A stretch of 64,000 nucleotides of DNA from Streptomyces sp. CB02400 (GTDB taxonomy: Bacteria > Actinomycetota > Actinomycetes > Streptomycetales > Streptomycetaceae). The notes beneath the pieces were generated by a model. That model worked only from the letters and a program-made list of their open reading frames with translations. It ran no database searches and was not told the origin of the DNA. Each line of letters opens with the position of its first letter. Within the stretch, counting starts at the first letter, position 1. Position numbers and translations under genes: made by a program. Location of the stretch: assembly GCF_001905725.1 (NCBI RefSeq), contig NZ_LIWB01000011.1, positions 225,709-289,708 of the forward strand, written 5' to 3'. Shown here piece after piece: positions 8,322 to 16,925 of this stretch.

Positions 8322-9131
8322 ATGTCCGTCCCCACCACCCCGAGCGGCAGGGCCGCCGTGATCACCGGCGCGGACTCCGGCATCGGCCGGGCCACCGCCG
8401 TACGCCTGGCCGCCGCGGGCATGGACGTGGGCATCACCTGGCACAGCGACCGCGAGGGCGCCGAGGAGACGGCGCGGGAGGTGCGGGCGCACGGGCGGCG
8501 GGCCGAGGTGGCGCCCCTGGACCTCACCCGGCTGCCCGCCGCCGCGGACACCGTCGACGAGCTGTGCGACCGCCTGGGCCGCGTCGACGTGTTGGTCAAC
8601 AACGCCGGTACGGGCACCATGACGCCCTTCCTCGACCTGGAGCTCCCGAAGGTGCGCGAGGTCCTCGACGTCGATCTGATCGGCCCGTTCCTGTGCGGGC
8701 AGAAGGCGGCGCGGCACATGATCCGGCAGGGCGACGGGGGCCGCATCGTGAACGTGACGTCCGTGCACGAGCACCAGCCCCGCGTGGGCGCCGCGCCGTA
8801 CTGCGCCGCCAAGGGCGGCCTCGGACTGCTCACCCAGGTGATGGCACTGGAACTCGCCGAGCACGGCATCACCGTCAACGCGGTCGCTCCCGGCGAGATC
8901 GCCACGCCCATGACCGGCCAGGAGGACACCGACCCCCACACCGAGAGCCGCCCCGGCGTCCCTCTCGGGCGGCCCGGCGACGCCCGTGAGGTCGCCGCGG
9001 TCATCGCCTTCCTCGCCGGACCCGACGCCTCGTACGTCACCGGTGCCTCCTGGAGCGTGGACGGCGGAATGCTCCGGATGGGACCGCAGGCCGGGTCGCA
9101 CCTGACGAGCGACGACTGGCGGCGGCCCTGA
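8322..9131 (+). CDS. SDR family oxidoreductase
   Basis: A 269-residue classical SDR: TGADSGIGRATAV at residues 14-26 (cofactor loop), LVNNAGTGTM, catalytic Ser in VNVTSVHEH, APYCAAKGGLGLL (YxxxK), NAVAPGEIATPM, and the C-terminal YVTGASWSVDGGM that is nearly invariant in 3-oxoacyl-ACP-reductase and glucose-dehydrogenase-like SDRs. It reduces or oxidises a carbonyl/alcohol with NAD(P); substrate unknown. AGGAGG precedes the ATG at 8322 by about 5 nt. It is monocistronic. Confidence 0.9.
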   Translation: MSVPTTPSGRAAVITGADSGIGRATAVRLAAAGMDVGITWHSDREGAEETAREVRAHGRRAEVAPLDLTRLPAAADTVDELCDRLGRVDVLVNNAGTGTMTPFLDLELPKVREVLDVDLIGPFLCGQKAARHMIRQGDGGRIVNVTSVHEHQPRVGAAPYCAAKGGLGLLTQVMALELAEHGITVNAVAPGEIATPMTGQEDTDPHTESRPGVPLGRPGDAREVAAVIAFLAGPDASYVTGASWSVDGGMLRMGPQAGSHLTSDDWRRP

Positions 9132-9185
9132 ACGGAGGCGGACCCGCACGCCGCGTTCGCACCGTTTGCGCTCTACCCTCGATGC

Positions 9186-9461
9186 ATGACCGAAAGCGCG
9201 AGCCCGTACATGTCGCACCCGCGGATCATGGTGCTCGGGGTACAGCCCGGGACTCCGCCGTTCCGGATCGTGGAGATCGACGGACAGGTGGTCGGCGAGG
9301 CGAGGACCGTCACCGACGTGCTGCACGCCGCCGCCGCGTTCGGGATCACGGTCCACGACCTGGACGACCCGGACGTGGTCCGCTGGGTGGGCGGCGACAA
9401 GTTCACCTGGACCCTGCGCGGAGCCCCATGGACCCCTCAGGACCAGAAGCAGCGGCCCTAG
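9186..9461 (+). CDS. Conserved hypothetical protein
   Basis: A 91-residue soluble protein with no recognised domain. Alternating hydrophobic stretches (RIMVLGVQPG, RIVEIDGQVVGEA, FGITVHDLDDP, VVRWVGGDKFTW) suggest a small alpha/beta fold. The ATG at 9186 gives the coding-like frame; an ATG at 9182 lies in a different frame. It ends 4 nt from the convergent VanZ-like gene. Function unknown. Confidence 0.65.
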   Translation: MTESASPYMSHPRIMVLGVQPGTPPFRIVEIDGQVVGEARTVTDVLHAAAAFGITVHDLDDPDVVRWVGGDKFTWTLRGAPWTPQDQKQRP

Positions 9462-9465
9462 GAGG

Positions 9466-10011
9466 TCAGGCCTTCGGGCGGCGGGCGTGTACGGCTCGGC
9501 TCAGGCGGCGGCCCATCAGCAGGTAACCGAGCAGCGCTCCGCCGGTGTTCAGGATGACGTCGTCGATGTCGAAGGCGCGTCCGGTCACCAGGGCGCCCTG
9601 CGCGAACTCCACCAGCAGCATCACGACGGCCGTCAGCACCAGCACCCGCAGGAATCCGCGCGTGCGCGGTGCGACGACCGGTGCGAGCACACCGAAGGGC
9701 ACGCCGAGCAGGATGTTGCCGCCGATCTGGCGTACGGCGTCACGCAGCGCGGGCTGGTCCAGATAGGCCCTCAGCGAGCGGCCCGGATGCAGATTGGTGT
9801 GGGTCAGCGCCTCCGAGGCGGGGGAGGGGTGCAGGGTGAGCCGGGCCAGGACCACGGCGAAGACGACCATGAAGACGAAGGCGCACAGCATCGCCAGCAA
9901 CCGCGGAAGCAACGGCAGCGGATGCCCCGGGCCGCCCTCCGCGGTGCCGCGCCCGGACGGCCGCGGACGCCGGTGGAACAGGGAGCGCGGATGCGGGACG
10001 GCGCGGGCCAT
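9466..10011 (-). CDS. VanZ family membrane protein
   Basis: A 181-residue protein with four predicted membrane spans: LLAMLCAFVFMVVFAVVLA, a second after NILLGVPFGVLAPVV, a third VLVLTAVVMLLVEFAQ, and a fourth VILNTGGALLGYLLM. The motifs NILLGVPFG, EFAQ..TGRAFDIDDVILNTGG are characteristic of the VanZ-like family, named after a teicoplanin-resistance accessory protein but mostly of unknown function. GAGGAC precedes the ATG at 10011. DUF4230 lies upstream on the same strand with a 59-nt gap. Confidence 0.85.
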   Translation of the reverse strand: MARAVPHPRSLFHRRPRPSGRGTAEGGPGHPLPLLPRLLAMLCAFVFMVVFAVVLARLTLHPSPASEALTHTNLHPGRSLRAYLDQPALRDAVRQIGGNILLGVPFGVLAPVVAPRTRGFLRVLVLTAVVMLLVEFAQGALVTGRAFDIDDVILNTGGALLGYLLMGRRLSRAVHARRPKA

Positions 10012-10070
10012 TCTGTCCTCCAGTCGTCAACTTCCGTACGTGATACGCCGGTTACCCCCGGCCGTGCGGG

Positions 10071-10742
10071 TCACTCGCCGTAGCTGACCCGCACCTCCTC
10101 GAACCCCAGGGAGCGCAGCAGCCCTTCGAGCATCTCCGTGGTGTTGGTCTCGGCCCGGGTGGTGAGTCCGCTCTCCTCCGCCGCGTCGCCGATGTGCCGC
10201 ACGGCGAGCTTCTGGACGGCCTGCTCACTGTTGGGGTTGTCCGAGAAGAGGTCGCCGAGCCGGTCGAACAGCCCGCGCTGCTTGGACACGGCGTAGGAGC
10301 GCTCGGGGTCCAGGGCCGGCTTGCCCAGGCGGGCGTGGGGCAGCCGCAGTGTGGCGGACGTACGGTCGTCGTCGACCCGTACGTCGTCCTCGTCCAGCTT
10401 CCCGAGGTCGACATAGGCGTCGACGGTGCCCGCGCCCACGTACAGCGTGCGGCTGCCGCGGACGGCGTCCGGCAGGAACTTCGCGTCCTTCTCCAGGTCC
10501 ACCACCACCTGGAAGTTGCCCGAGGCGGCGTCGTAGCGGCTGATGTCCTGGATGGACTCCAGGAGCGCGGGCCCGGAGCGGTCCTCGGTCTCCGTGCCGA
10601 ACAGGTCCTTCAGTCCCGGCAGCAGGCTCAGCCGGATCCCGGCGAACAGCACGACGAGCAGCAGCACCACCGCGCCGAGCACCTTCGCCCATCCGGGTAC
10701 GCGCGCGATCCGTCCCTTCACGGGAGTCGTCGGAGTCGTCAT
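10071..10742 (-). CDS. DUF4230 domain-containing membrane-anchored protein
   Basis: A 223-residue protein: short basic cytoplasmic tail, one membrane anchor (about residues 19-38, WAKVLGAVVLLLVVLFAGI), then an extracytoplasmic DUF4230 domain recognisable from ALLESIQDISRYDAASGNFQV, GTVDAYVDLGKL and the helical C-terminal part ending GLLRSLGFEEVRVSY. The function of the family is unknown. GAAGGAG lies upstream of the ATG at 10742. Likely in one transcript with the VanZ-like gene. Confidence 0.85.
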   Translation of the reverse strand: MTTPTTPVKGRIARVPGWAKVLGAVVLLLVVLFAGIRLSLLPGLKDLFGTETEDRSGPALLESIQDISRYDAASGNFQVVVDLEKDAKFLPDAVRGSRTLYVGAGTVDAYVDLGKLDEDDVRVDDDRTSATLRLPHARLGKPALDPERSYAVSKQRGLFDRLGDLFSDNPNSEQAVQKLAVRHIGDAAEESGLTTRAETNTTEMLEGLLRSLGFEEVRVSYGE

Positions 10743-10873
10743 GGCGACGGCCCTCCTTCCTCCCTGACCGAATGCCCCTCAGTTCCCCGTACAGACAAGG
10801 AAGTCGAGGAACGGACGACCGCACCGGGAGCACGCGGGGGCGCACGGTGGGCGTCAGGCCTCGGACCCGGTGG

Positions 10874-11254
10874 TCAGGCAGGTCCTGAGGGGGGCTCGGG
10901 CCGTTCCAGGGCCGCGTCCAGGGTCGGCCACGGCGGCAGCAGACGGGACGTGCCGGTGATCCGCAGCATGCGCAGGGTCAGCGGGTGGGCGCACACCAGG
11001 CGCAGCCTGCCGGGTCCGTCAGCGATCCGCTGCCGGGCCCGGTACAGCAGGCGCAGCCCGGAGAGGTCGAAGAACTCGACGTGGGTCAGGTCGATCACGA
11101 TCCGGGCGTCCGGTTCGGCGGTCGCCATGTCCAGGTGCGGGACGATCTCCGCGGCCGCGGCGATGTCGATCTCACCGCGGAGCTCCAGCACCGTGTGTCC
11201 CCGGTCGTGGCGGACGCGCAGATGCCGGGTCAGCGGTGCAGGTTCGTACCGCAC
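10874..11254 (-). CDS. STAS domain anti-sigma-factor antagonist
   Basis: A 126-residue single STAS domain. The segment IDLTHVEFFDLSGLRLLYRA contains the DxSG motif whose Ser is phosphorylated by anti-sigma kinases in SpoIIAA/BldG-type partners. Unphosphorylated, such proteins bind an anti-sigma factor and free the sigma factor. The N-terminal HTVLELRGEIDIAAA is also typical. Start is GTG at 11254. Divergent from the conservon; there is no anti-sigma or sigma gene beside it, so the partner is elsewhere, possibly among the HATPase proteins of the window. Confidence 0.88.
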   Translation of the reverse strand: MRYEPAPLTRHLRVRHDRGHTVLELRGEIDIAAAAEIVPHLDMATAEPDARIVIDLTHVEFFDLSGLRLLYRARQRIADGPGRLRLVCAHPLTLRMLRITGTSRLLPPWPTLDAALERPEPPSGPA

Positions 11255-11619
11255 GACGCCATCGCCTCCAGCCTGCTCCGTGCAACGGGGGAGCGAACCG
11301 GTTCCAACACCGGTTCACACCCTGCAAGTTACCTTCGGTCGAGTGCATTTGAGCATGTTCGTTTGACATATGTCTTCGAATTGCGACCGACTTCTTTCGA
11401 ACCGGCCGGCCGGCCCCGGCGAGCCTCGTCGGAGCGTGACGGAATCCTCACTTCCGGCAGCGGACGAACTTGATCCACAGGGCTGCCGAACCGATAAGCT
11501 CCTTACAGGCGCCGCGAGTTGACCACTTCGCGACAGGTCGCTCCGCGGTGCGTACTCATGCGTGCGGCCCCCTCGCACATCCCCCTTGCACACCCCCCAT
11601 GTTGCTTCGAAGGATGCGG
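11255..11619. other. Divergent promoter region between STAS gene and conservon
   Basis: A 365-base gap that is AT-richer than its surroundings around 11300-11400. It contains a TTGACA hexamer (11363-11368) overlapping the 10-bp palindrome GACATATGTC (11365-11374). I could not pair the hexamer with a convincing -10 box. It probably holds promoters for both directions. Confidence 0.4.
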
Positions 11620-13260
11620 ATGGAACTCGCCACCCCGCCACCGGCGGCGCGGGCCCCTGTCGCCTGGCACGGCTGGTGGCTGATGCCGCTCGGCCTCGGC
11701 GGCGGGACGATCGCCGCCACGTCGATGGGTTCGGACCGGATCACCACGGCCGTCCTCGGCGCCGCCGCGACGGCCGCCTGCTCCATGTGCGTACGGCTCG
11801 TGCTCCGGTACCGGGTCCGGCTCCTGCGCGCGGAGGACACCCACCGCACCTCGCAGGCCGAGCACACCCGGCGGTGGCAGCAGCACATGGCGGACCAGGA
11901 ACGGAGATCAACCGCCGAACGCGCCGAGCGGGAGCAGGAGTTCGAGGAACGGCTGGCCGGACAGGCCAGGGACTACGAGGCACGGCTCGCCGAAGAGACC
12001 GAGACCCGGCGGGAGCAACTGGCCCACCAGCTCTCCGCGGTCGCCCGCCTCGCCGACGAGCAGCTCCCGGAGGCGATCGGACGGCTGCGCGCCGGTGACG
12101 CCATCGACGACCTGCTGCCCGGCGTCGACCGGTCCGCCGAGGCCGACGCCGCCCTCCAGACCGAACTCCGCAAGCTGCTGCGGACCTCGCTGATCGGCCT
12201 GGAGGAGGAGTTCGACCGCTCCACCTCCGCCGAACAGGCCGTCATCAGCATCGGCAACCGCATCCACGTACTGACCAGCAAGCTCCGCGGCCGGCTCCAC
12301 GAGATGCAGGGCGAACACGGCCGGCTGCCCGCCGTCGCCCGGGGGCTGATGGAGCTCGACCAGGAGATCGGCCCCGCCGACTGCCTGGCCGCCAGCATCG
12401 GCGTCCTCGGCGGCTCCGACCGGCCCGGCAGGCAGTGGCAGGAGCCGCAGCGGCTGCTGAGCGTGGTGCGCGGCGGCATCGGCCGGATCAAGGACTTCCA
12501 CCGCGTCCGGCTGAGCCGGCTCCCCGAACTCGGTGTGGACGGCGGGCTGGTGGACCACCTCACGCTGATCTTCGCCCATCTGCTCGACAACGCGGCCCGC
12601 TACTCACCGCCCTCGGAACCCGTGGTGGTCTCCGGCCGTGAGGTACCCAACGGCGTCGGCATCGAGATCCAGGACTCCGGCAAGGGCCTGAGCGAGGAGA
12701 AGAAGCGCGCGGCCGAACACGCCCTCGCGGGCACCGCGCCCGGGGCGGGCATCGGCGGCATCACCGAGGACGCCAACATCGGCCTGCGGGTCGTCGGCGT
12801 CCTCGCCCGCCGCTACGGCATCCGCGTCACCTTCGCGGACTCCCCCTGGCTCGGCACCTCCGTGGTGGTCGTCGTACCGCACAAGTACTTCAGCCCGCTG
12901 CCCGCGACCGCCGTCACGGAGACCCCCGCCGCCGAGCCCGGCCCGGAGCCGCCGGCCGCCGGCGCCGGACCGGCCCCGGACGGATCCGCCGAGTCCGCCG
13001 ACACCACCCCCGGCGGACTGCCCCGCCGCCGCTCCGGGCGGACCGGCGCCGACGCCCCGCGGCCACTCGCACCGGCCGGGCCGGTGACGGGCGCCGACGC
13101 GGCCTCCGTACCGCCGGACGCCTCCTTCGCCGGCCTCGCCGCCTTCGCCACCGCCGGACGCGCCGGCGACCCGGAGCCCCGGACGCCCGGCGACCGTGAC
13201 ACCCCCACCGGACGTGAGTCCACCGAGCACCGCACCGAAGAGAGCGACCAGACCACATGA
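11620..13260 (+). CDS. cvnA: Conservon CvnA: nitrate-sensor-like histidine-kinase protein
   Basis: A 546-residue membrane-bound sensor. Two hydrophobic segments (about residues 12-35 and 40-58) are followed by a long charged coiled coil (about residues 65-140, many Arg, Glu and Gln) and a HATPase domain with N-box HLLDNAARYSPP (Asn near 322) and G-box IQDSGKGL. The last 140 residues are Pro/Ala-rich and disordered. No canonical H-box is evident, as expected for CvnA. In S. coelicolor conservons, CvnA binds CvnB-D at the membrane in a G-protein-coupled-receptor-like complex. Chosen start: ATG 11620 with GAAGG about 6 nt upstream; in-frame ATGs at 11599 and 11614 are alternatives. Its stop overlaps cvnB. 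Confidence 0.9.
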   Translation: MELATPPPAARAPVAWHGWWLMPLGLGGGTIAATSMGSDRITTAVLGAAATAACSMCVRLVLRYRVRLLRAEDTHRTSQAEHTRRWQQHMADQERRSTAERAEREQEFEERLAGQARDYEARLAEETETRREQLAHQLSAVARLADEQLPEAIGRLRAGDAIDDLLPGVDRSAEADAALQTELRKLLRTSLIGLEEEFDRSTSAEQAVISIGNRIHVLTSKLRGRLHEMQGEHGRLPAVARGLMELDQEIGPADCLAASIGVLGGSDRPGRQWQEPQRLLSVVRGGIGRIKDFHRVRLSRLPELGVDGGLVDHLTLIFAHLLDNAARYSPPSEPVVVSGREVPNGVGIEIQDSGKGLSEEKKRAAEHALAGTAPGAGIGGITEDANIGLRVVGVLARRYGIRVTFADSPWLGTSVVVVVPHKYFSPLPATAVTETPAAEPGPEPPAAGAGPAPDGSAESADTTPGGLPRRRSGRTGADAPRPLAPAGPVTGADAASVPPDASFAGLAAFATAGRAGDPEPRTPGDRDTPTGRESTEHRTEESDQTT

Positions 13261-13667
13261 CGCAGCAGGGAACCGACGTGAGCTGGGCGCTCCGCGACCT
13301 CGTCGAGAGCATCCAGGAGATCCGCTTCGCCCTCGTGGCCTCCAGCGACGGCAAGGCCATCACCTCCTACGGGGCGGACGACCCAGACGACGTCGACCGC
13401 TTCGCGGCGGTGGTGGCCGGCCTGCAGGCCCTGGCCCAGCCGGTCGCCGAGCAGTTCCCCGCCTACGCGGGACAGCTGCGGCTGGCGATGATCGAGGTCG
13501 ACGGCGGCCACCTCTTCGTGGTCCGCGCCGGCGTGGAGACCTACCTCGGCGTCCTCGCCCGGGAGGGCCTGGACCAGGGCCTGCTCGGACACCAGATGAG
13601 GGACCTCGCCCGCAGAATGGGCGAGCTCCTCGGGACCACTCCGCGCCTGGAGGAGCACTCTGGATGA
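13257..13667 (+). CDS. cvnB: Conservon CvnB: roadblock/LC7 domain protein
   Basis: A 136-residue roadblock/LC7 protein. DLVESIQEIRFALVASSDGKAIT opens the fold, GLQALAQPVAEQF forms the second helix, and VDGGHLFVVRAGVETYLGVLA the following strands. Such proteins regulate small GTPases such as MglA; here the partner is CvnD. The ATG overlaps the cvnA stop (ATGA), and its own stop overlaps the start of cvnC, so translation is coupled. Confidence 0.93.
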   Translation: MTQQGTDVSWALRDLVESIQEIRFALVASSDGKAITSYGADDPDDVDRFAAVVAGLQALAQPVAEQFPAYAGQLRLAMIEVDGGHLFVVRAGVETYLGVLAREGLDQGLLGHQMRDLARRMGELLGTTPRLEEHSG

Positions 13668-14035
13668 GTGCTCCCCGCCGGCCGGCGGACCCGCCCGGTC
13701 TCGAGCGCTACTACGTCCTCACCGGAGGGCGCAGCGGACCGGGCGGCTCGGCGGCCGGCCTCGACGTGGCGACCCTCGTCGTCTCCCGCCCGGGCCCCGT
13801 CCCGGGCCCGCAGCACGAGCACGAGGAGATCGTCCGGCGCTGCCGTGAGCCGCTCTCGGTCGCCGAACTCGGCGCCCACCTCGGGCTGCCGTTCAACATT
13901 CTCGCGGTGCTGCTGTCGGACCTGCTGGACGCGGGCCGGGTCGAAGCCCGTGACCCCGTCCCGGCACACGTCGCCGGGCGCGGGCCCGACCTCGCGCTCC
14001 TCGAGGAGGTACTCAGTGGACTTGAAAGGCTTTGA
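13664..14035 (+). CDS. cvnC: Conservon CvnC: DUF742 protein
   Basis: A 123-residue DUF742 protein with the family pattern YYVLTGGRS, LDVATLVVS, then a winged-helix-like C-terminal part (HEEIVRRCREPLSVAELGAH followed by LPFNILAVLLSDLLDAGRVEA). It is the third member of every conservon and may bind the CvnD GTPase or DNA. The ATG at 13664 overlaps the cvnB stop. The reading frame is open far upstream, but that part is a shadow of cvnA. Confidence 0.92.
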   Translation: MSAPRRPADPPGLERYYVLTGGRSGPGGSAAGLDVATLVVSRPGPVPGPQHEHEEIVRRCREPLSVAELGAHLGLPFNILAVLLSDLLDAGRVEARDPVPAHVAGRGPDLALLEEVLSGLERL

Positions 14036-14621
14036 CCGGCCCGGCCGACACGGGGGCGGGGACATCCGCTCGGTGAAGGTGATGATCGCCGGCGGCTTCG
14101 GCACCGGGAAGACCACCATGGTCCGCTCGGTCAGCGACATCAGGCCGCTCACCACCGAGGAGACGCTCACCCAGGCCGGCGCCGGTGTCGACGACCTCAT
14201 CGGGGTCGCCGACAAGTCGCAGACCACCGTCAGCCTGGACTTCGGCAAGATCGGCCTGAGCGACAGCCTGGTGCTGTACCTGTTCGGCACGCCCGGACAG
14301 GAGCGGTTCTGGTTCCTGTGGAACGGGCTGTTCAAGGGGGCGCTCGGCGCGGTCGTCCTGGTGGACACCCGGCGGCTGGCCTCCAGCTTCCGGGCGATCG
14401 AGGAGATGGAGCGGCAGAAGGTGCCGTTCGTCGTCGCCCTCAACGTCTTCCCCGACTCCAAGGACTACCCGGTCGAGGAGATACGGGACGCCCTGGACAT
14501 CCCCGCGCACATCCCGGTGGTCTCCTTCGACGCCCGTGACCGCGCCTCCAGCCGTGACGTGCTGGTCGCCCTCGTCCGGCACCTGAGGGAACGCTCGGCC
14601 GTCGCCGTGGAGTCCCGGTGA
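14016..14621 (+). CDS. cvnD: Conservon CvnD: small Ras-like GTPase
   Basis: A 201-residue GTP-binding protein of the conservon type. The P-loop GGFGTGKT is at about residues 26-33, the switch region TTVSLDFGKI follows, and GTPGQERFWFLW is the G3 motif, with Thr in place of the usual Asp. The G4 motif is degenerate (ALNVFPDSKD instead of NKxD), as is common in this family. GTG at 14016 follows GAGGAGG, starting within the last 20 nt of cvnC. Its stop overlaps the GTG of the P450 gene (GTGA). CvnB would act as its regulator. Confidence 0.93.
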   Translation: MDLKGFDRPGRHGGGDIRSVKVMIAGGFGTGKTTMVRSVSDIRPLTTEETLTQAGAGVDDLIGVADKSQTTVSLDFGKIGLSDSLVLYLFGTPGQERFWFLWNGLFKGALGAVVLVDTRRLASSFRAIEEMERQKVPFVVALNVFPDSKDYPVEEIRDALDIPAHIPVVSFDARDRASSRDVLVALVRHLRERSAVAVESR

Positions 14622-15853
14622 ACGCCCCCGAGGCCCCCCGCGGCTGTCCCGTCGCCCACCACGGCGCGGAGCTCACCCGGCTGTACGGGCCGGAGGCGGC
14701 CACCGACCCGGCCGGCATCTACGAACGGCTGCGCAAGGAGCACGGCACGGTGGCCCCCGTGCTCCTGGAGGGCGAGGTGCCGGCCTGGCTGGTGATCGGC
14801 TACCGGGACGCCCGCCGGGTGCTGGACAACCCCCGCCAGTTCACCCGGGACGCCCGCGTCTGGCGGGACCGGACCGACGGCCGGGTCGACGAGAACTCAC
14901 CGCTGATCCCGATGCTCGGCTGGCGTCCCGACTGCGTCTCCCAGGACGGCGAACCGCACCGCAGGCTCCGCGCGGCCGTCACCGACGCCCTCCAGGCGGC
15001 GGCCGGCCGCGGCATCCGCCGGCACGCCACGCACTACGCCAACAAGCAGATCGACGCGTTCGCGCACACCGGGCGCGCCGACCTGGTGCACGACTACGCC
15101 GAGTACCTGCCGATGCTGGTGATCAGCCGCCTGCTGGGGCTGCCCGAGGCGGAGGGGCGCGACCTGGTCGAGTCCTGCGCCCAGGTCCTGGGAGGCAGTG
15201 AGAACGCCCTCGTCCACGACGCGCGCATCCAGGAGATACTCGGCGAACTCGTCGTACGCAAACGCTCCGAGCCCGGCAGCGACCTCGCCACCGCCCTGCT
15301 GGAGCACCGCGCCGGGCTCGACGAGGACGAGGTCGTCAGCCATCTGCGGCTGGTGCTGATCACCGCGCACACCACCACCAGCAATCTGCTGGCCCGGGTG
15401 CTGCAACTGGTCCTCACCGACACCTCGCGGCTCTCCGGGCTGATCAGCGGCCGGCTGAACGTTTCCGAGGTGGTGGAGGAGGTCATGTGGGACAGCCCGC
15501 CGCTGGCCGTCCTGCCGGGCCGCTTCGCCGCGAGCGACCTGGAGCTCGGCGGCCACCGCGTCCAGGAGGGCGATCTGCTGGTGCTGGGGCTCGCCGCGGG
15601 CAACCGGGACCCCGAGATCCGTCCGGACGCCGGAGTGTCCGTCCAGGGCAACCAGGCACACCTGGCGTTCAGTTCGGGTCCGCACGAGTGCCCCGGACAG
15701 AACATCGGACAGTCCCTGATCGAGATCGCCGTCGACGTCCTGCTGCACCGGCTGCCCGGACTGCGGCTGGCGGTGGAACCGGAGGAGCTCAGCTCGACCG
15801 CCTCCACCTGGGAGTCCCGACTGGACGCCCTGCCCGTCGAGTTCGGCGGATGA
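14618..15853 (+). CDS. Conservon-linked cytochrome P450, CYP157-like, lacking ExxR Arg
   Basis: A 411-residue P450 translationally coupled to cvnD. The haem-ligand loop FSSGPHECPGQNIG places the axial Cys at about residue 358. The I-helix reads LITAHTTTSN, with His where the usual AGxDTT has Gly. The K-helix, normally ExxR, reads EVMW (Glu288 to Trp291), so the otherwise near-universal Arg is replaced by Trp. Loss of ExxR is a known property of the CYP157 family, whose members sit at conservon ends (rarE of S. coelicolor). Substrate unknown. Redox partners are not encoded nearby. A terpene-synthase gene converges on it and could supply a substrate; that link is inference. Confidence 0.88.
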   Translation: MNAPEAPRGCPVAHHGAELTRLYGPEAATDPAGIYERLRKEHGTVAPVLLEGEVPAWLVIGYRDARRVLDNPRQFTRDARVWRDRTDGRVDENSPLIPMLGWRPDCVSQDGEPHRRLRAAVTDALQAAAGRGIRRHATHYANKQIDAFAHTGRADLVHDYAEYLPMLVISRLLGLPEAEGRDLVESCAQVLGGSENALVHDARIQEILGELVVRKRSEPGSDLATALLEHRAGLDEDEVVSHLRLVLITAHTTTSNLLARVLQLVLTDTSRLSGLISGRLNVSEVVEEVMWDSPPLAVLPGRFAASDLELGGHRVQEGDLLVLGLAAGNRDPEIRPDAGVSVQGNQAHLAFSSGPHECPGQNIGQSLIEIAVDVLLHRLPGLRLAVEPEELSSTASTWESRLDALPVEFGG

Positions 15854-15857
15854 CGCC

Positions 15858-15884
15858 GCCGCCCGGCCCCGGCGGCCGGGCGGC
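15858..15884. terminator. Bidirectional hairpin between P450 and terpene synthase
   Basis: A perfect 11-bp stem, GCCGCCCGGCC paired with GGCCGGGCGGC around a 5-base loop, in the 40-base gap between two convergent genes. It would serve both strands. Confidence 0.75.
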
Positions 15885-15893
15885 ACGGCCGTC

Positions 15894-16925
15894 TCACACG
15901 GTCAGCAGATCGTCCACCGAGCCCCGCCCGGCCTGTTCCGCGGTGGCCACCGGGCCCTCCTTCGCCGCCGCGTACCGGCCGGTGGTCAGCGCCCACTCGT
16001 AGTTGCCGTTGATCCAGTGCTGGATGGCCTCCACACCCCGGCGCACCCGGTCGCGCCCGTCCGCGTCCAGCCCGAGCTCGTCGCACATCCCCGGCACCCG
16101 CGCCTCCAGCTCGACGTACTCCGCCAGGCACGCGGTCGTCATGGCGTACGCCTCGGCGGCGGCCTCCTCCCAGGAGCAGCCCCGCTCCCGGTGCAGGACG
16201 GCGACGAGGTTGTGGCCGTCACCGCGGCGCCGCTCCCGCTCGAAGGAGTGGATGTCGTTCATGAACCCGATGGTGTCCGCGGCCAGATCGCGCAGCCGCT
16301 CCATCAGCGGATGAGCCATCGCCTGCGCCGGCACCTCGAAGCCGCGGCTGCGCTCGCCGGCGTCGATGCTGTGGTGGATGCCGACGGTACGGCGCCGGAA
16401 GGCCGCGTACTCGTCCAGGTCGAGCGTCCCGGCCAGCCCCCGGGCGGCCAGGTCGACCTCCTCGCAGTGAGCCACCAGGAACCGCCCCCAGGAGGCCGCG
16501 AACCGCGTCTTCCAGGTCAGGGACATGCCATCCGAGAGATGCGCCCAGACCTGAGCCCAGGCCAGCGTGATGGGGCAGGCGACCCTGGGTGTGCTCCCCG
16601 CCGGCCGCAGCGGGGTCACGATCAGTTCCCGGGCCACCTCGGCTATGCGCTCCGCCCGGTCGGGCCGTCCGGCGTCGAACTGGTCGTCGAAGAGGAACGC
16701 CAGGGAGAACCAGTTCATCAGGACGACCATGTCCTGGGCCGAGGCGTACGGATACGTACGGGCGGCGGCCTGGGGCAGGTCCCAGGACCGGTACTCCTCG
16801 AAACCGGCCCGGCTGCGGACCAGCCCCGTCTCCCACACCCAGCGCAGATGCCGCGCCCGCGCGTACTCCAGATGGTCGCTGACGGGGGTGTCGAAGGGGA
16901 GATCGAACCGGACGTCCTGAGACAT
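15894..16925 (-). CDS. Class I terpene synthase (sesquiterpene cyclase type)
   Basis: A 343-residue class I terpenoid cyclase. The aspartate-rich motif DDQFD is at residues 80-84, and the NSE triad NDIHSFERE has Asn223, Ser227 and Glu231; both bind the Mg2+ cluster that ionises the prenyl diphosphate. The length and the conserved tail HWINGNYEWALTTGRYA match bacterial cyclases such as pentalenene or epi-isozizaene synthase, suggesting farnesyl diphosphate as substrate, though geranyl diphosphate cannot be excluded. AAAGGA precedes the ATG at 16925. It faces a P450, a typical tailoring partner. The product cannot be predicted. Confidence 0.9.
   Translation of the reverse strand: MSQDVRFDLPFDTPVSDHLEYARARHLRWVWETGLVRSRAGFEEYRSWDLPQAAARTYPYASAQDMVVLMNWFSLAFLFDDQFDAGRPDRAERIAEVARELIVTPLRPAGSTPRVACPITLAWAQVWAHLSDGMSLTWKTRFAASWGRFLVAHCEEVDLAARGLAGTLDLDEYAAFRRRTVGIHHSIDAGERSRGFEVPAQAMAHPLMERLRDLAADTIGFMNDIHSFERERRRGDGHNLVAVLHRERGCSWEEAAAEAYAMTTACLAEYVELEARVPGMCDELGLDADGRDRVRRGVEAIQHWINGNYEWALTTGRYAAAKEGPVATAEQAGRGSVDDLLTV

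Noticed and set aside
14016..14621. Treating CvnD as a broken GTPase because of its weak NKxD motif
   Set aside because: A degenerate G4 motif is usual in conservon CvnD proteins, and the P-loop and G3 regions are intact.
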